Shown here: one piece after another, positions 24,112 through 35,091 of the stretch
Numbering within the stretch: the first letter of the stretch is position 1
How the letters are laid out: the number at the start of each line of letters is the position of its first letter
Source of the DNA: Gigaspora margarita
Lineage: Eukaryota > Glomeromycota > Glomeromycetes > Diversisporales > Gigasporaceae
Length of the DNA: 64,000 bases
Direction of reading: 5' to 3'
NCBI GenBank assembly: GCA_009809945.1
Contig: WTPW01001276.1
Span: 79,556-143,555 of the forward strand
Made by a program: the position numbers and the translations under genes
The notes under the pieces: generated by a model
What the model saw: only the letters and a program-made list of their open reading frames with translations
What the model was told of the DNA's origin: nothing
Database searches by the model: none

Positions 24112-24808
24112 TTTGACCTGCAGGTCAATAGCGTAAGTAGTTATGCTCCCAGGTCCCCATACATAAGGTTGCCAGTTCAAGCCCACTAGGAATATTTAAT
24201 TCTATACGGAGTCATGAGACGGATGGGCTGAACCAGAGTGCTAGGACCACATGCAGGTTTATAACTACATTTGGATGCTCTATAAAGATATGGCATATGA
24301 AAATAGGACCCCTAGTAAAGATCCGGACAAAAAAAGAAATAGTGAATACTTCTGGTGAAATTCTGGTAGAACAAAGAATACTTCCGGTGGAATTCTGGTT
24401 GAACAAGGGATACTCCTAGTGGAATTCTGGTTGCAAGGGTATTAGACACCAAATTAGAAAAAAAGTCCTACGAGGAAAACCAGACCTGATCCAAACTCAG
24501 AAGAAAGTACCTGGAGCAGATAAAAAATAGACCTATACAAGCATATCGGCAGAGTAAACTAACTCCTTAAAGTTGATCTAGAAGACTTCAGTTGGGGCAC
24601 ACCAAATAACGGACCGGCTGGACTCAGCCAAGAAAACCAGATAAAGGAGAAATAGGGTAGGATAGACTTTGTAGAATTAGGACAGAATATAGATCATTAC
24701 AAAAATGTACAAAGATGAGGGTTTCTGTTGAGTTTTCACGATTAATGACCTTAATAAAGACTGCCATCTGCGGCTTTGGGTGTATGCCTGAAGAAACATT
24801 TAAAAAAA
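24112..24808 (+). mobile_element. tRNA-derived SINE 2, 697 bp, with 12-bp TSD
   Basis: AAAACTAGTATC occurs at 24100-24111 and 24809-24820. The head is tRNA-like, with CAATAGCGTAAGTAGTTATG as the A-box region and GTTGCCAGTTCAAGCCC as the B-box region, resembling SINE 1. The body differs: it lacks the central domain and has three units of about 31 bp (24345-24440, core GGTGGAATTCTGGTTGAACA). The 3' end has TTAATAAAG near 24750 and an A-run. GTCAYGAGACG is shared with SINE 1. Confidence 0.82.
24345..24440. repeat. Three ~31-bp tandem units inside SINE 2
   Basis: Units run GAATACTTCYGGTGRAATTC then TGGT-GAACAA. The third is more diverged (GGATACTCCTAGTGGAATTC). Confidence 0.75.
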
Positions 24809-24820
24809 AAAACTAGTATC

Positions 24821-25564
24821 ATTAGTAAAGAATAGCATAAATTCAATAGCTATCTTAAATATTTTATAGCAAAAAAGAAAGGTAAATATAGAATATAAAG
24901 GATTTAAACTATTTATTTAAAAGATTTCTTTGTATTTATAGTAACAAGCAACTAGAATGCCTCATTTAAAATAGATACAAATAATAATCACATAGTTTGT
25001 TTTGATCAGGTTGTTATGATTACTATATTTGTTCTATTGGCTTCTAATTATATTTACTTTTTTCATTTTTCTATTATAAATTTTTAGTATTAAATTTTAC
25101 TAAATAAATAAAAATATTTAAATTTATTACTTTACTATGGTCATCCAGTAATTAGAATTGAATGAACTTTTTTTTGTTAGATGCGCCTCACTGAGAGCTT
25201 TATTTTTAAAAAAAGTTCATTCAAATTTGACCACTAGATGCCAAGATAATTGCCAAAAACTGTTTTTTTGTTCAGGGTTTTTGCTAAGATATGTAATGTA
25301 TGACCTTTGTACTAGATGTTTAGGGTCCGGTTTGATACAATAAAACTAAGAATGTTTTTAACTAGAAATAGGCACACATATGATTCTACATATCACATAC
25401 AGGATTTTTAATATTATTCCAAAATAAAATTATTTAGCTAGTATTACTATATTATCTGGTTTGCATTAATATATTTAGACCAATTCCTATTAGATATTTA
25501 TTGTATATAATGCATTTTTATAATTTCATGCACTTTTATATAGAATTTAGTTTTATATTGTTTT
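24821..25564. other. AT-rich, gene-free; contains a foldback
   Basis: Apart from the hairpin element at 25144-25239, no feature is supported. Confidence 0.4.
25144..25239. mobile_element. Foldback MITE, CCAGTAATYNRAATTGAATRAAC type, copy 1
   Basis: The left arm TCCAGTAATTAGAATTGAAT followed by GAACTTTTTTTT pairs with the right arm, whose complement reads TCTAGTGGTCAAATTTGAAT then GAACTTTTTT. The loop carries GATGCGCCTCACTGAGA. Copies at 27834-27931 and 37921-38016 share the arm sequence. The first two share an inverted loop motif (CTCAGTGAGACGCATC). Confidence 0.7.
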
Positions 25565-26270
25565 AATTGTTTTATTTTATATTACACCTAATCTATCCAA
25601 TCAGAATCTATAATTTTTTAATACACAAACATTAGATATTTTGTAGTATCTTTTAGACAATTAAAAAGAGAACTATTTAAAGTTTAAAGAACAAATATAA
25701 AATCAATTTTATATTATACCTAATCTAGCCAATCAGAATTTAGAATTTGTTAATACACAAATACCAGGTGTACTATTGCTCTACTTGTGAGTATCTTTTA
25801 GACTAAAAAAAATAAAATTTATTCAAAGTCTAAAAGACAAATATAAAATCAAGTTGCTTTTTTTATATTACACCTAAGGTTTAAGGCACAGATAAAAAAA
25901 TTAGGCATGTCTTTGAAAGCATGCCTTGAGTTGAGGCATGCCTCTTGTACCTATAAATATGCTTTTTTTTGTATAGAAAATTGCTTTTTGTTTTTTGATA
26001 TTGCTTGACTATCTACACTTCCAACTATACTAGCCAATCAAATATGATATTTATATTACATGACTAGGCATGCTCAATGGCTAAAAAGCATGCCATAGGC
26101 ATGCCCTAAGGCATGCTTGTGCCTCTGTACCTCAAATCCTAGTTATACCTAATCTAGTCAATAAGTATTAGTTTTCTATATTTTTGATTGTTTTTATTTA
26201 TATTACACCTGATCTATCCAATTAGAATTTAGAATTTGTTAATACACAGATATTAGGTACACTCAGTGAA
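25565..26270. repeat. Interspersed direct repeats around ACACCTAATCTATCCAATC
   Basis: The unit TTATATTAYACCTAATCTA followed by CCAATCAGAATYTA, ATTTGTTAATACACA and a TATCTTTTAGAC block is repeated at about 25570, 25702 and 26200. A partial copy is split by the MITE at 25875-26141, with further remnants near 26880. Units are about 130-140 bp. No terminal structure was found. Confidence 0.6.
25875..26141. mobile_element. hAT-type MITE, 267 bp, with imperfect 8-bp TSD
   Basis: The ends TAAGGTTTAAGGCACAG and (complemented) TAGGATTTGAGGTACAG are inverted repeats. Subterminal GGCATGCC motifs are numerous. Flanks ATTACACC (25867-25874) and GTTATACC (26142-26149) match at six of eight positions. Removing the insert restores the ACACC-TAATCTA junction seen in the neighbouring repeat units, which confirms the boundaries. 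Confidence 0.75.
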
Positions 26271-26395
26271 AAAGATTTGAAAATTTTTTTTTGTTTGTTA
26301 GAAATATAAAATATTAAATTTATGTTTCCAAAAAGTTTTAATATTCCTATAATAAAAATTGATATTACAACCTAATCCCATAGTTAAAAGGAAAG

Positions 26396-26648
26396 TTATA
26401 TTCATAACACCGTGTTATATAACACCCTATATTAAACACTTTTCAAAATTCTCAAATATCTCAAAATTTTACTAGGGTAAACCCTGTTGTGTTACTAACA
26501 AAAAATGCTCCTCTCGCAATTTTACTATAAATTTTTATTTTTAATTTTAACTCTAAGTCTAACTCTAACTCTAACTTTAACCCTAACTATAACTATAACT
26601 AGTTTGCATTAAAGAGTGTTATATAACACCAGTGTTATGAATATAATA
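26396..26648. mobile_element. MITE with TTATATTCATAACAC ends and telomere-like core
   Basis: The ends TTATATTCATAACACCGTG and (complemented) TTATATTCATAACACTGGTG, then GTTATATAACAC in both, are inverted repeats of about 33 bp. The interior carries GTTACTAACAAAAAATGCTC and a CTCTAACTCTAACTTTAACC tract. The core, without these ends, recurs at 27055-27200 and around 28.8/30.3 kb. Confidence 0.75.
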
Positions 26649-27480
26649 TTCCTAATTAAAAAAGCATATATATTATGTCACAACTAAAAAAAAAAACTAT
26701 ACATGCTATGTCATGATTAAAAAAAAAAGGCATGCTATGCCAAAAAAACTATCATTATAGAAAACACAAATTATAACTTTTATGTTCCCACTTTGTTCCT
26801 AATAGAAAATATAAATTCTAAATTTAGTTTGCCTAAATTTTTTTAAATGTTCCTGGAAATACTAGAAATATTAAATCTTTAATACTGGGTACACTATTGC
26901 TCTATCTGTAATATCCTTCAAATAACAATAATTAATTTAGGTGTTTATTTAAAATGTGCACCTGCATAGCTGTACATCCCTTTATGTTTTTTAAAATTTT
27001 ATTTAATTTTATAACAGGAGTAAATTTATTACTTATCCGGGATGATACTTGATATTACTCATTCACATTATGCTATCTCAAAATTTTACTAAGATAGCCC
27101 TGCTATATTACTAACAAAAATGCTTCTCTTGTGACATATACTAAATTTAACTTTAATTCTAATCCAAATTCTAACCTTAACCCTAACTTTAATATAACTT
27201 TTATACTTAAGGAAGGGATGTGCAATAAATTATTTCTTATAATAATTATTATGAAAAATTAAATAGATACATAGCTCTAATAGTTCAATAAAATTGGATA
27301 AAATTTTGCAAAAACTAGTATTTCATTTCTACAAACAAAGTTGCAGCACCTTTTCTTTATTTAATTATAAAAATTATAATATATTAAATTTTTTTTCTTG
27401 AAACAATATAAAGGACCCAGACATCTAGTATAGAGATCATACTTGAATTTTTTAGCAAAAACATCTAAAATTTGAGAAGC
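26649..27480. other. Gene-free; core of a CTAACCC-bearing MITE
   Basis: At 27055-27200 the order CTCAAAATTTTACTAAGATA, then TTACTAACAAAAATGCTTC, then a CTAACCTTAACCCTAAC tract repeats the interior of the MITE at 26396-26648, but its termini are not preserved. The rest is AT-rich without a gene. Confidence 0.55.
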
Positions 27481-27497
27481 AAAAAACAGTTTTTGGC

Positions 27498-27805
27498 TTA
27501 GTCCTAAGGGCTATGGCAGTAAATAATCTGGGGTCCGGACTGACTGTATATGTACCGCAGATACCAATGAAACAGTTGAGATTGGTCAAAGGAGCTGAAG
27601 ATTAGAGGGTTTAAATAGGCAATGACCGGTATGCGGGTTGCAGGTATGGCAGCTAGTGTAGAACCTTTAGGTGGCTATTTAAATAGGCAACCAAAAGTTG
27701 CAGGTGTGGCTAGTTGTACTCTCATCCAAGTGTAATTTCCCGATGTGTAAACTGAATAAAATCCTATGCTCCAAGCAGGCACTTTAAAAAAAAAAAAAAA
27801 AAAAA
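27498..27805 (+). mobile_element. SINE 3, short, with 17-bp TSD and long A tail
   Basis: AAAAAACAGTTTTTGGC is present at 27481-27497 and 27806-27822. The body starts TTAGTCCTAAGGGCTATGGC, which is only weakly tRNA-like, so the copy may be 5'-truncated. The central domain lies at about 27601-27727 (AGAGGGTTTAAATAGGCAAT, GGTATGGCAGCTAGTGTAGA, GTGTGGCTAGTTGTACTCTC). The tail has GAATAAAATCC near 27750, then CACTTT and about 26 A, the longest tail in the window, so it may be the youngest SINE. Confidence 0.82.
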
Positions 27806-27833
27806 AAAAAACAGTTTTTGGCAATTATTTTAG

Positions 27834-27931
27834 CATCCAGTAATCCAATTTGAATAAACTTTTTTTTAAATAAAGATCTCAGTGAGACGCATCTAACAAA
27901 AAAAAGTTTATTCAATTCTGATCACTGGATT
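27834..27931. mobile_element. Foldback MITE, copy 2
   Basis: Arms ATCCAGTAATCCAATTTGAA and (complemented) ATCCAGTGATCAGAATTGAA pair, then TAAACTTTTTTTT in both. The loop has CTCAGTGAGACGCATC, inverted relative to the loop of copy 1. Confidence 0.75.
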
Positions 27932-27940
27932 AGAAGTTAG

Positions 27941-28464
27941 GAGGTGTCCATAAATTACATTATGCTTGAGGGGAGGTCCCCAAAATATAACGATTTTCCA
28001 ATATGTAGGGGAGGGTCCCCAAAATATAACGTAATTTTTTTATTAAAATTTGTCTAAAACTTGATCCAGTAGTCCAAATTGGATAATTTTGGTACTATTC
28101 GAATTGTTTCGAAGAGAGGATTCGAATAGTACCAAAATCATTTGATTTGGATTACTGGATCGATCACATTTATTGATGAAATACTATTGGTTATTACGTT
28201 TTCTTATAAAATTACTATAAAATCAATAGTATTTTGTTAATAAAACGTGATCCAGTAATCCAAAAAAAATGATTTTGGTACCATTGGATTCGTCTCATAG
28301 AGACAAATCGAATAGTACCAAAATCATCCAAATTGGATTACTAGGTCATAATATATTCAAGTTTTTGTAAAATTTTATATATAAACATACGGATTTTTTA
28401 AATTTTTTTTATATAGTAAAGGGGGGTCAAGAGCTACTATGTGGGGTTATTTATGGATGCCCCT
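27941..28464. mobile_element. Triple-hairpin MITE (GGGGCATCCATAAATAA family), copy 1
   Basis: The ends are GAGGTGTCCATAAATTA and (complemented) GGGGCATCCATAAATAAC. Inside, three hairpins follow each other: 28062-28162 (arms GATCCAGTAGTCCAAATTGG), 28165-28247 (arms ending AAATACTATTGGT) and 28249-28348 (arms GATCCAGTAATCC with TTTTGGTACCATT). GAGGTCCCC and its complement lie near the left end. A second copy, itself interrupted, is at 51466-52596. Confidence 0.8.
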
Positions 28465-28854
28465 TATTAAAGTAATAGATTTTGTCATTTTTAGCAAATT
28501 ATATCAAAATTGGCCAAAATCTAGTTATGATCTATATGAGAAATGTCCAGGGTTCTCAATATATTAGATTTTTTTTCTTGAAAAAAGGCAAGATAAAAAG
28601 AATTTAGTTTCTTTTTTTTCAAAGATTGGCTCTGTAACTTTGTTTGTAAAGATATAATAATGGGCTTTGCAAAATTTTGATTAATTCTATCAAACTATTA
28701 GAGCTATGCATCTGTTTAAATTTTTATAATCATTACTTGTCAAAAAATCTTCATTAATAAATTTTATTATATAACTGCTTATAGTTTTAATTTACATAGT
28801 ATATCGAATACCCCACTGTTGCATTTTCAAAATTATATTAAGGTAACTCTGTTG

Positions 28855-30273
28855 TAGAACTGATGATTTTCTGTGATTTACAGAAAACAGCAGAATTTTT
28901 TTTAATCACAACCAATCAAGAAATCACCCTTAGCCACTGCAGAATGGTACAAAATCTAAAAAAAATGTGCAAAAGATCACAGAATTCACATATATCACAG
29001 GATTTGGCCATAAATTTAAGCCTGGCAACCTTGGAAAAGTAGACAATAAATCAATATAAATTACGAGCAAGGAGTTATAAAATTATAAATTTTAAAAATT
29101 TTAGGAAAATTAGATTACATTAAATTCAGAAATTACAAAATGGTATTACAGAAATTACAAAATGCACCACAGAACTGCACAAAAAAAATTTAGGAAAATT
29201 TACAAATAAGGGCCCAAAAATGCAAAATAATTACAAATAGGGCCCAAAATGAAAATAATTACAGATAGAGGCCTGATATTTGAAAATTATTACAAATAAG
29301 GGCCCAAAATAATAATTTTATACTTAAAGATTCTAAAACCAATAAGTAAATCTTCTTTGGCTTCTAACAGAAGTTGTAGAGCTTATTTTTCTGGTTCTAA
29401 TAGTAGTTAAATCATCAAAATCAGCTCAGTGGATTTCAAAATACTTGAAAGAACATAAAGATCAGCAAATTTACTATTTCACAAACTATTTATTTGCTTT
29501 ATATATGTTTTGAAAAGTTTTTTTATAATAGCAAAAATTTTTACTAGAAAAGTAATAAAATATATTTTAAAAACCTAGCATTTTTTTGAGCCAAAAAACA
29601 ACTTTACTTAAAAGCCCAAGACCAATTGTAATAATAAAATTCTGCATAAATCACAATTTTTCGTTTGATGGCTTTTTTCTAACTTTATATTTGCTTTCTT
29701 TAAATATGGTTTGAAAAGTTTTTTATTATAGTAAAAAATTTTACTAAGAAAATAATAAAAATATATTTTAAAAACTAGTATTTTTTTGAGCCAAAGAACA
29801 ACTTTACTTAAAAGTCCAAAGTCATTTGTGATAATAAAATTTTGCGCAAATCACAATTTTTATTTGATAGCATTTTTATAGTGCTTTGTGTAATAGTGAA
29901 TTTGCCAATCTTTATATTTTCTTCTTTGATTCCAAGTATCTTGGGATCCACTAGGCCGATTTTGATAATTTAACTACCATTAAAATCAGAAAAATAAGCT
30001 TTTCAACTTTCAATTAGAAGCCAAAGAAGGTTTACTTATTAGTTTTAGGATCTTTAATTACAAAATTATTATTTTGGGCCCTTATTTGTAATAATTTTCA
30101 ATTATCAGGCCTCTATCTGTAATTATTTTTATTTTGGGCCCCTATTTGTAATTATTTTGCAGTTTTAGGCCCTTATTTGTAAATTCCCCAAAAATTTATC
30201 ACAGTAAATCACAGAATTTGTCTTAACCATATGCAAAATTTAGTTTTAATCACCACAGAAAATCATTGGCCTA
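28855..30273. mobile_element. hAT-type element, 1,419 bp, long inverted arms
   Basis: The ends TAGAACTGATGATTTTCTGT and (complemented) TAGGCCAATGATTTTCTGTG are inverted. The flanks CTCTGTTG (28847-28854) and CCCTGTTG (30274-30281) are an 8-bp duplication with one change. Long arms at about 29195-29465 and 29920-30190 pair, with many GGGCCCNAAAAT motifs. The centre has a 197-bp unit in two direct copies. No transposase frame was seen, so it is non-autonomous. The shared TGATTTTCTG end links it to the element at 35121-35838. It is inserted in a CTAACCC-bearing MITE whose halves lie at 28800-28854 and 30282-30400. Confidence 0.82.
29487..29872. repeat. Two direct copies of a ~195-bp unit
   Basis: Units near 29487 and 29682 share TTTGCTTT, GTTTTGAAAAGTTTTTTTAT, TTTTTTTGAGCCAAARAACA and TAATAAAATTYTGC. 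They form the centre of the 28855-30273 element. Confidence 0.75.
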
Positions 30274-30444
30274 CCCTGTTGCATTTTTAACAAAAAAATG
30301 CTCCTCTCACAAAGTTGCTTTAAATTCTAAATCTAACTCTAACTCTAATCCTAACTCTAACCCAACTCTAACTCTAACCCTACCCTAATCCTAATTATTG
30401 TTAAATTAATAAATCCTTAATTTAATTATTTATTTAATTTAATT

Positions 30445-31153
30445 TTTTTTTTTTTTTTAAGTTTTAGAGGCCGTGTGCAATGGCCGGGATTTTATTATGA
30501 GTTATAGTGACGTAATATTTGTTACATGAATGAGGATACAACTAGCCACACGTGCACTTTTGGTGCCTAATTTAAATAGTCCGCCTGAAGGTTCTATACT
30601 AGCTGCCATACCTACAACTCAACTACGGAAATTGTCTATTTAAACCCTCTGATTCATGATCCTCCTATTACTACCTGACTCACCACGTGACGTGCGATAT
30701 TGTGGGGCCACAACCCTTTTGATAATCAACGATCTAAGGGCTACTTTACCCTCGCACAAGAGCCTACCGGAACACCTTCCATGTCCCATACATCAGTGCC
30801 CGGATTTGGTAACCAAAGTTACCTGCCCTTATTAGGTTCATTCCGATCGTAGTACCTGCCTTCTTTGGCATATACCGTAAGGACTGATTTCACTACCTCC
30901 TAATTCGGATCTTGCCAAACGGGTTCTTGTGGGTTTTTTCCGGTTCCCTAGATTTGCGATATGGTACACCATTGCGCCCGTGAGCTCCCATTCAAGATGG
31001 TGGAACCAGGGTTACAGGTTTTGCGCCCAACCGATCATAAGCCACAATTACCTAACACAGATTTAACTCCAAAACGTCACTAGTGGGATTCGAACTGTCA
31101 ATCTGCCGCTTGGGGGGTGACACCTTGACCACTTCTCTAAGGCGCCACACCCT
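30445..31153 (-). mobile_element. tRNA-derived SINE 4, 709 bp, with 19-bp TSD
   Basis: TTATTTATTTAATTTAATT is present at 30426-30444 and 31154-31172. On the minus strand the head has a tRNA-like A-box region TTAGAGAAGTGGTCAAGGTG and B-box region GACAGTTCGAATCCCACTAG. This differs from the heads of SINEs 1 and 2 and is closer to a Ser/Leu-type tRNA. A unique body of about 330 bp follows, then the central domain (about 30653-30528) and a tail with ATAATAAAATCCCGGCC and a run of about 14 A next to the duplication. Confidence 0.85.
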
Positions 31154-31173
31154 TTATTTATTTAATTTAATTA

Positions 31174-31535
31174 TAGTGCAGGAATCCTTAAACCAACAAC
31201 TTTTTTAAAGGCGCCAAATTTGAGAACAAATACTAAATTTTGATTGGCTAATATTTTAAAAGTTTGTTATGTTTTTTTAAATTTTATTATATTTATAAAA
31301 TTTTGTTATATTTTTTATATATGTGCAGCCAAATTTGATTTTATTAGTAACTTTAAAAAGAAATAACACTATAAAATTTTGCTATATTAAAAAATAAACT
31401 CTATAGGTTTGTTCTGCTTGTTTGTTTGTATATTTTTATAGAAAAATTTTTCTTTTAATTATATTTTTTATTTTTTTATAAAAGTTTAAAGAATTATTAG
31501 TTTTTGGTTGCTGATTTAAGGATTCCTGCACTGTA
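31174..31535. mobile_element. MITE with GTGCAGGAATCCTTAAA ends
   Basis: The left end GTGCAGGAATCCTTAAACCA and the right end (complemented) GTGCAGGAATCCTTAAATCA are inverted repeats, each next to TA. The interior includes GGCGCCAAATTTGAGAA, also found inside the MITE at 49186-49652. It lies one base beyond the SINE 4 duplication. Confidence 0.75.
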
Positions 31536-31799
31536 TAAAAAATTTAGGCAAAATCTGAATTAGCTAAAATTTTAATTTTCATATGTATAAAATCAATAAG
31601 ATTAAATTATTTTATGCTTAAATATTATAAGAATTCTTAATGTACATTTTACCCATTTTATATATAAAGCAAAAATTATATAAGTGTTTTTTATTTAGAA
31701 TAAATAAGATTTATAAGAAAAATAACTAATTTGAGCAAGAAAATTAATTTTCAATAATAAATTCTGCATGGTTTTTAAAAAATTAAGAAACCCGGAAAT

Positions 31800-31852
31800 T
31801 TGTAATCGATCCCGCGCGGGATTTTTGAAAAAACCGCGATTTGCCCATCTCT
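31800..31852. other. Solitary hAT-like terminus
   Basis: The segment ends GATTTGCCCATCTCTAA, i.e. TTAGAGATGGGCAAATC on the other strand. This matches the TAGAGATGGGCAAA end of the MITE at 36978-37130. CCCGCGCGGG is a short palindrome inside. No partner end was found within 300 bp to the left. Confidence 0.4.
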
Positions 31853-34379
31853 AATTTCAACAAGTATCATATTATGCAATTTATCATTGTTTATTAATTC
31901 CTTGCGAATTAGTAGATCTATCAAATAACTTTGAAATTTTATTTGCAAAATACGAAGGATCCCATTTTCTTAGTTATAGTATAGAAAATTAGAAACATTG
32001 AAGTAAAAAAGATAAGAGAGATAAAAATACGACCACATACATGCATATAATATAAATTCCCAGTGCCTGATAATGGGTGAATAGTGTAGTTATCTATAAT
32101 AATAAAATTAAGACAGTAACTAATTCTATCACGTGATAAAAGTGATACTAAAAAAAGTTATAAGAGCAAGTCAGAATAAACCTACGCACAGATTTGGGCG
32201 CAGTTTTGATCTAAATAGTGAAAGTAGTGAACCTAATTCACAGGTAGAAATCAGTGTCTTTAAATAATGAATGATATTAAAATGTGTCATGCCAAAACAT
32301 CTACGAATGATAACAGCTCAATTGATTCGTATTCTGCTGTTGTTAGTTTTTTTCTTTCTTTCTTTTTTTTTTAAAAATAGCGTATCGGCATTATCGATTA
32401 AATCACGAATTCGATGAATCATAGGACTAAAGTTCTTATATTCGAACTGTATTAACAACGGTAATATTACCACATTATCCACTTCTCTGAATTTTGATTG
32501 ACAAAATTAAAAGTCTAAATAAATTTCATATAATTTCAATATATCGATACACATCAAAAAGGTAAACGTCTATAAATGCTTACAAAATTGGTGACAAAGG
32601 GTGCTATAACCTCCATATCTTCATATATATCAGATATTATGTGGAGTCCTCGTATGTACAGTACGTATAGAGGTAGAATAAACAAACCTAAATTTATTAC
32701 TGACCTTTGTCTATAATCTGTAAACATATATTTTATAATAATGAATTATCAAATTGTTGTTAATTTATTCCTGACCATTCTTTTTTCAAGTTTGCTGACA
32801 TTGACTATCGTTAAAGCTCAAAAACGATGAATCTCAACAGTAACTACACAGAGACAGAGACCTGTGATCTGATTTATCTTATGAGACGCCCACTGATGAT
32901 TACGAAGTAACTTTTACATTTATAACTGCTCAATACTTTATGCCAATTCAAACTCAAAACGATGAACCAACAGTAACTACTACAGAGACATGTGAATCTA
33001 ATTAACGATTACGAAACAATAGTTTTAACTATTTAATATATTACACCAACTGCAGCATGTAGTCAATTTTCTGGTAGTCCAGGCTTGGATAACGTATTTC
33101 GTGAAATATCTCCTCTTAATATCAAGCTACTGATGTTACATCACAGGACTGTTGTTAATATATCAGATCAGAAATGATGGAGTGATAACATTTGCACAAA
33201 CCAAAAAAAAAAAATCACATTCATTTGATAGTGGTGTTGTGTATAAATAAAGTCATTGATATTCGTATAATAGCTTTGCAAGTAGATTAGTTTTTGTAAA
33301 TTATGCATGTAGAAAACCCAATTTATTGATATAATAAGTTTTATTGGTCATACCATTTGCGAATGAATAAAGATTTTATTAATTCCTGACACTCTCAAAC
33401 GATAAAATAATCTTGAGATTAACAGTTAAAAAGTTAAAAATGAATAATATAATCTCTTATTTACTTACGTACGTACATGATGTCAAATTGCAACTTTACC
33501 TTCCTATTTTTCACCTCATTTAATTTATAACATATGAAATATTTCTCAACAATATACCAGAAATTTGTATAATAGTAGTAAGCGAATTCAGTAATTAAGA
33601 TAGTCATTCTTGTGACCGAAAAAGTGGTAATTTATTTATATGCGTAATATATTAAGATATATAAGAACCAAAATACAGTATTATCAATGTGATTATATTT
33701 ATCCTTAAAACGATAGACAAAATTAATCGCGTTAAATCAATGTTATTCACATGATTTGACAGGGATATAAATTTTATGAAAAAGATAAGAATTTAGACAC
33801 CATATCTGATATTGAAATCGGATTAAAATAAAATATGGGATTCTATTTAACCCTCTAAAACCCACTTATACTTGTTTAATATAAATTCTACTTCAAATTA
33901 ACCTCTAACTTTAACCCCTAACCCTAAAAATACGCCCTAAAAATTTTATTTTCGGTGGTTTGTCTTTTTTTTTTTATATCTTATATTGTACATATTTCAT
34001 TTTATTCCGTTACATTAAATTAGAAAATGCAACTTGTACTATTTTAAATATACACGAAAAGCCTGTTGAAAACAAAATAACTTCTTTTACAAAAGTCGTT
34101 TAAATTATTAATTAAATCAATAGATAAGTAGATCAAGCAATGTGTTTAAATAAAATCTTGCAAGAACCTTATTTTTTGTTAAGACAAAAAGCCTATTTCT
34201 TGTGTAATATCTTATGGTAGGGTTTTGCGCGACTGAAATTTGTACTAAGTTAAATTCGAACATTTGGACACTGTTTTTTTTAGAAGCACGAAAATAAGTG
34301 AAAGGGTCTACCAATCAAATCTGTTAAAATGATAAACATTAAAGTTTTAGCTGTGTTAATAAAACTTCTTTATATTTAC
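31853..34379. other. Mostly AT-rich intergenic DNA
   Basis: No clear gene except the weak candidate at 32741. A CTAACCCTAA-like tract lies at about 33890-33930. Frames such as 34117-34314 (minus) lack any support. Confidence 0.4.
32741..33010 (+). pseudogene. Possible relic of a small secreted protein gene
   Basis: An ATG at 32741 starts a 29-codon frame whose product looks like a signal peptide: MNYQIVVNLFLTILFSSLL followed by TLTIVKAQ. It stops at 32828. Past one frame change the same strand encodes QTQNDEPTVTTTETCE near 32950. A similar AACGATGAA...ACAGAGACA...CTGTGA stretch at about 32822 suggests an internal duplication. Small secreted proteins are common in plant-associated fungi, but no family is recognised. 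An intron was considered, but no clear GT-AG pair rescues the frame. Confidence 0.3.
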
Positions 34380-34800
34380 TACTAGGCTAATGCGTAGCAT
34401 TATATGTCCGGAGCCCATCATATGATGTTCATCATATTACACAAACGCGTTAGTATGCATATGTTGGTAACATTAAAGCACAAATATAGACACGCGTGCG
34501 GACAGACAAAAAATTTCCAAATTCTATTTCTGATAAGATTTACATTATATATATGCAAGTATATCAAAAAAGTAAAATTTGTCAAGATTTTTACAATTGA
34601 AGCGCATCAGAAAGGTAATTTTTGTATCACTTTGCATAGACACTAATGGTCCGTCGCTACGCTCCGGCCAATTAGTGTCGCGTAATTCGCGTAAACAGTG
34701 TTTGTCTATGGTCTGTTATCGACTTATAAAATTTATCGTTATCTATTACGATTTTTACAGGGTTATCTCCAAATTTCCGGGTCGGATGCATCAGATCTAG
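34380..34800. other. Hairpin-bearing unit, possibly Helitron-like
   Basis: Starts with TATTTACTACTAGGC and a short palindrome TAATGCGTAGCATTA. Near its middle is a hairpin, GACACTAATGG-n-CCAATTAGTGTC (34639-34681), with CGTCGCTACGCTCCGG in the loop. A CTAG stands at 34797. A 5' TCT-TACTA-like start and 3' hairpin plus CTAG are Helitron traits, but order and spacing do not fit well. Frames across it are not supported as genes. Confidence 0.25.
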
Positions 34801-34930
34801 GTCGGAGTTTAGCCCTAGTTGTTAGCAAGTTCTATAATAAAATTATCAGCTGGGCATTTTTTACTTAATGAATGGATATGATTTCATTAGTAAAATTTTT
34901 TAATTCCGATGTACTCTGACGTATCCCGAC

Positions 34931-35091
34931 CAGTGTTATAAATTCAAAAAATTTTTATTGGCGCAAACGCAAAAAAAAATGCATAAAAAAAATTTTTATA
35001 CGCGCGTTATATATACGGGGAGCCCCGATATACGCGCAAATTTAAATCTATGTGCGCTGCGCCTACTGCGCGGATCCAATTTACATCACTG
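34931..35091. mobile_element. hAT-type MITE, 161 bp, TSD ATCCCGAC
   Basis: CAGTGTTATAAATTC at the left and CAGTGATGTAAATTGGATCC (complemented right end) are inverted. The duplication ATCCCGAC at 34923-34930 and 35092-35099 is perfect. CAGTG-type ends with an 8-bp duplication are hAT-like. GCGC motifs and the palindrome GGGGAGCCCC make it locally GC-rich. Confidence 0.88.

Noticed and set aside
30320-30390. True telomere or chromosome end
   Set aside because: The CTAACCC-like tract is short, degenerate and internal to a MITE, with continuous sequence on both sides.
34380-34800. Helitron
   Set aside because: Some end-like motifs are present, but the 3' hairpin is not placed just before CTRR and no Rep/helicase signal exists; kept only as a weak note.
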